DNA of 64,000 bases from Brenneria rubrifaciens. GTDB lineage: Bacteria > Pseudomonadota > Gammaproteobacteria > Enterobacterales > Enterobacteriaceae. Both the position numbers and the translations under genes were made by a program. The notes beneath the pieces were generated by a model. That model saw only the letters and a program-made list of their open reading frames with translations, did not search any database and was not told the origin of the DNA. The stretch covers positions 3,162,001 through 3,226,000 of the forward strand of contig NZ_CP034035.1 of assembly GCF_005484945.1 (NCBI RefSeq), read 5' to 3'. The stretch's first letter is position 1, and the number at the start of each line of letters is the position of its first letter. Below, piece by piece: positions 63,610 to 64,000 of this stretch.

Positions 63610-64000
63610 ATGTATCATGTTGTCGCTGCAACTACCAATCCGGCAAAAATCAAAGCTATTACTTTAGCATTCACGGACGTCTTTGGCGCAGACAATTGCC
63701 ACATTGAAGGTGTTGACGTCGACAGCGGCGTCCCACGCCAGCCTCTCGGTTCGTTAGAAACCCGCACAGGCGCCCGAAATCGCGTAATGATGGCCCGGCA
63801 GGTGCGCCCGGAAGCCGATTTCTGGGTCGGCGTTGAAGCAGGGATTGAAGAATGCATGACATTTGCCTGGATGGTGGTCGAAAACGCTTATTTGCGTGGC
63901 GAGTCTCGCTCTGCAAGCCTGGTTCTTCCCGAAAGTATATTACAAGGTATTCGTGAAGGGCGGGAATTGGGGGATGAAATGGAACGCCTGACGGGTGTAC
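63610..64000 (+). CDS. yjjX: Inosine/xanthosine triphosphatase YjjX, N-terminal part (runs off the right edge)
   Basis: The first 130 codons of a DUF84 nucleotide phosphatase (E. coli ~170 residues) that removes non-canonical ITP and XTP. It opens [17 protein letters not shown], and the blocks [28 protein letters not shown] and [14 protein letters not shown] are conserved. The frame remains open to the window edge. The gpmB and yjjX starts face away from each other across 50 bases. Confidence 0.95.
   Translation, partial: MYHVVAATTNPAKIKAITLAFTDVFGADNCHIEGVDVDSGVPRQPLGSLETRTGARNRVMMARQVRPEADFWVGVEAGIEECMTFAWMVVENAYLRGESRSASLVLPESILQGIREGRELGDEMERLTGV

Overview
This window is an enterobacterial chromosome segment. 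Its gene order is almost a mirror image of the first ~65 kb of the Escherichia coli K-12 map as I remember it: yjjX-gpmB-rob-creA-arcA-lasT-thrLABC-yaaA-talB-mog-satP-dnaKJ-nhaA-rpsT-ribF-ileS-lspA-fkpB-ispH-dapB-carAB-folA-apaHG-rsmA-pdxA-surA-lptD-djlA-rluA-rapA-polB-yabI. Protein identity to E. coli is high but not species-level. The accessory genes (a secreted polysaccharide lyase, a liv-type transporter in place of araBADC, diguanylate cyclases, an ERIC repeat) suggest a member of the Pectobacteriaceae (Brenneria/Pectobacterium/Dickeya group). That placement is an inference; the order Enterobacterales is secure.

Layout. 1-1000: end of ilvB and all of ilvN (acetohydroxyacid synthase I). 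1088-4210: a Tat-exported, three-domain polysaccharide lyase and the DedA protein yabI. 4211-11600: a livKHMGF-type branched-chain amino acid ABC operon, interrupted between livK and livH by an ERIC element and a second large inverted repeat, then a Cache-GGDEF diguanylate cyclase. This block occupies the slot between yabI and polB where E. coli has araBADC. 11748-17900: polB, rapA, rluA. 18002-25874: djlA, then the envelope/vitamin/ribosome operon lptD-surA-pdxA-rsmA-apaG-apaH. 25875-30251: folA, the YjjPB transporter pair, a LysE/RhtC-type exporter, a YghA-like SDR and small uncharacterised ORFs. 30248-37207: carAB with its arginine/purine control region, dapB, ispH. 37188-42639: fkpB, lspA, ileS, ribF, and divergent rpsT. 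42721-47312: nhaA, dnaJ, dnaK. 47797-51992: satP, an MHS-family MFS carrier, mog, and a second membrane diguanylate cyclase. 52073-59895: talB, yaaA, the thr operon with leader peptide and attenuator, lasT. 59896-64000: arcA with a long leader and an FNR-like site, creA, rob, gpmB, and the start of yjjX.

How it works together. Most of the window is core metabolism and translation: aspartate-family amino acids (thrABC, dapB), carbamoyl phosphate (carAB), isoprenoid (ispH), flavin (ribF), pyridoxal phosphate (pdxA), folate (folA), protein export and folding (lspA, surA, dnaKJ, fkpB) and LPS export (lptD). Control elements are readable for several operons: the thr attenuator, an ARG box and PurR-like site at carAB, a sigma-32-type promoter at dnaK, a UUG-started rpsT with a strong promoter, and an FNR-like box at arcA. 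Genes known from this region in E. coli but absent here include araBADC, thiBPQ, kefFC, the fix/cai genes, rihC, nhaR, yaaJ and creBCD. No rRNA, tRNA, CRISPR array, insertion sequence or prophage was seen. I found no convincing multi-gene novel system. The best leads are the lyase, the liv-GGDEF replacement island, the unusual extra hairpins in the thr leader and a small ORF that contains its own terminator before carB.
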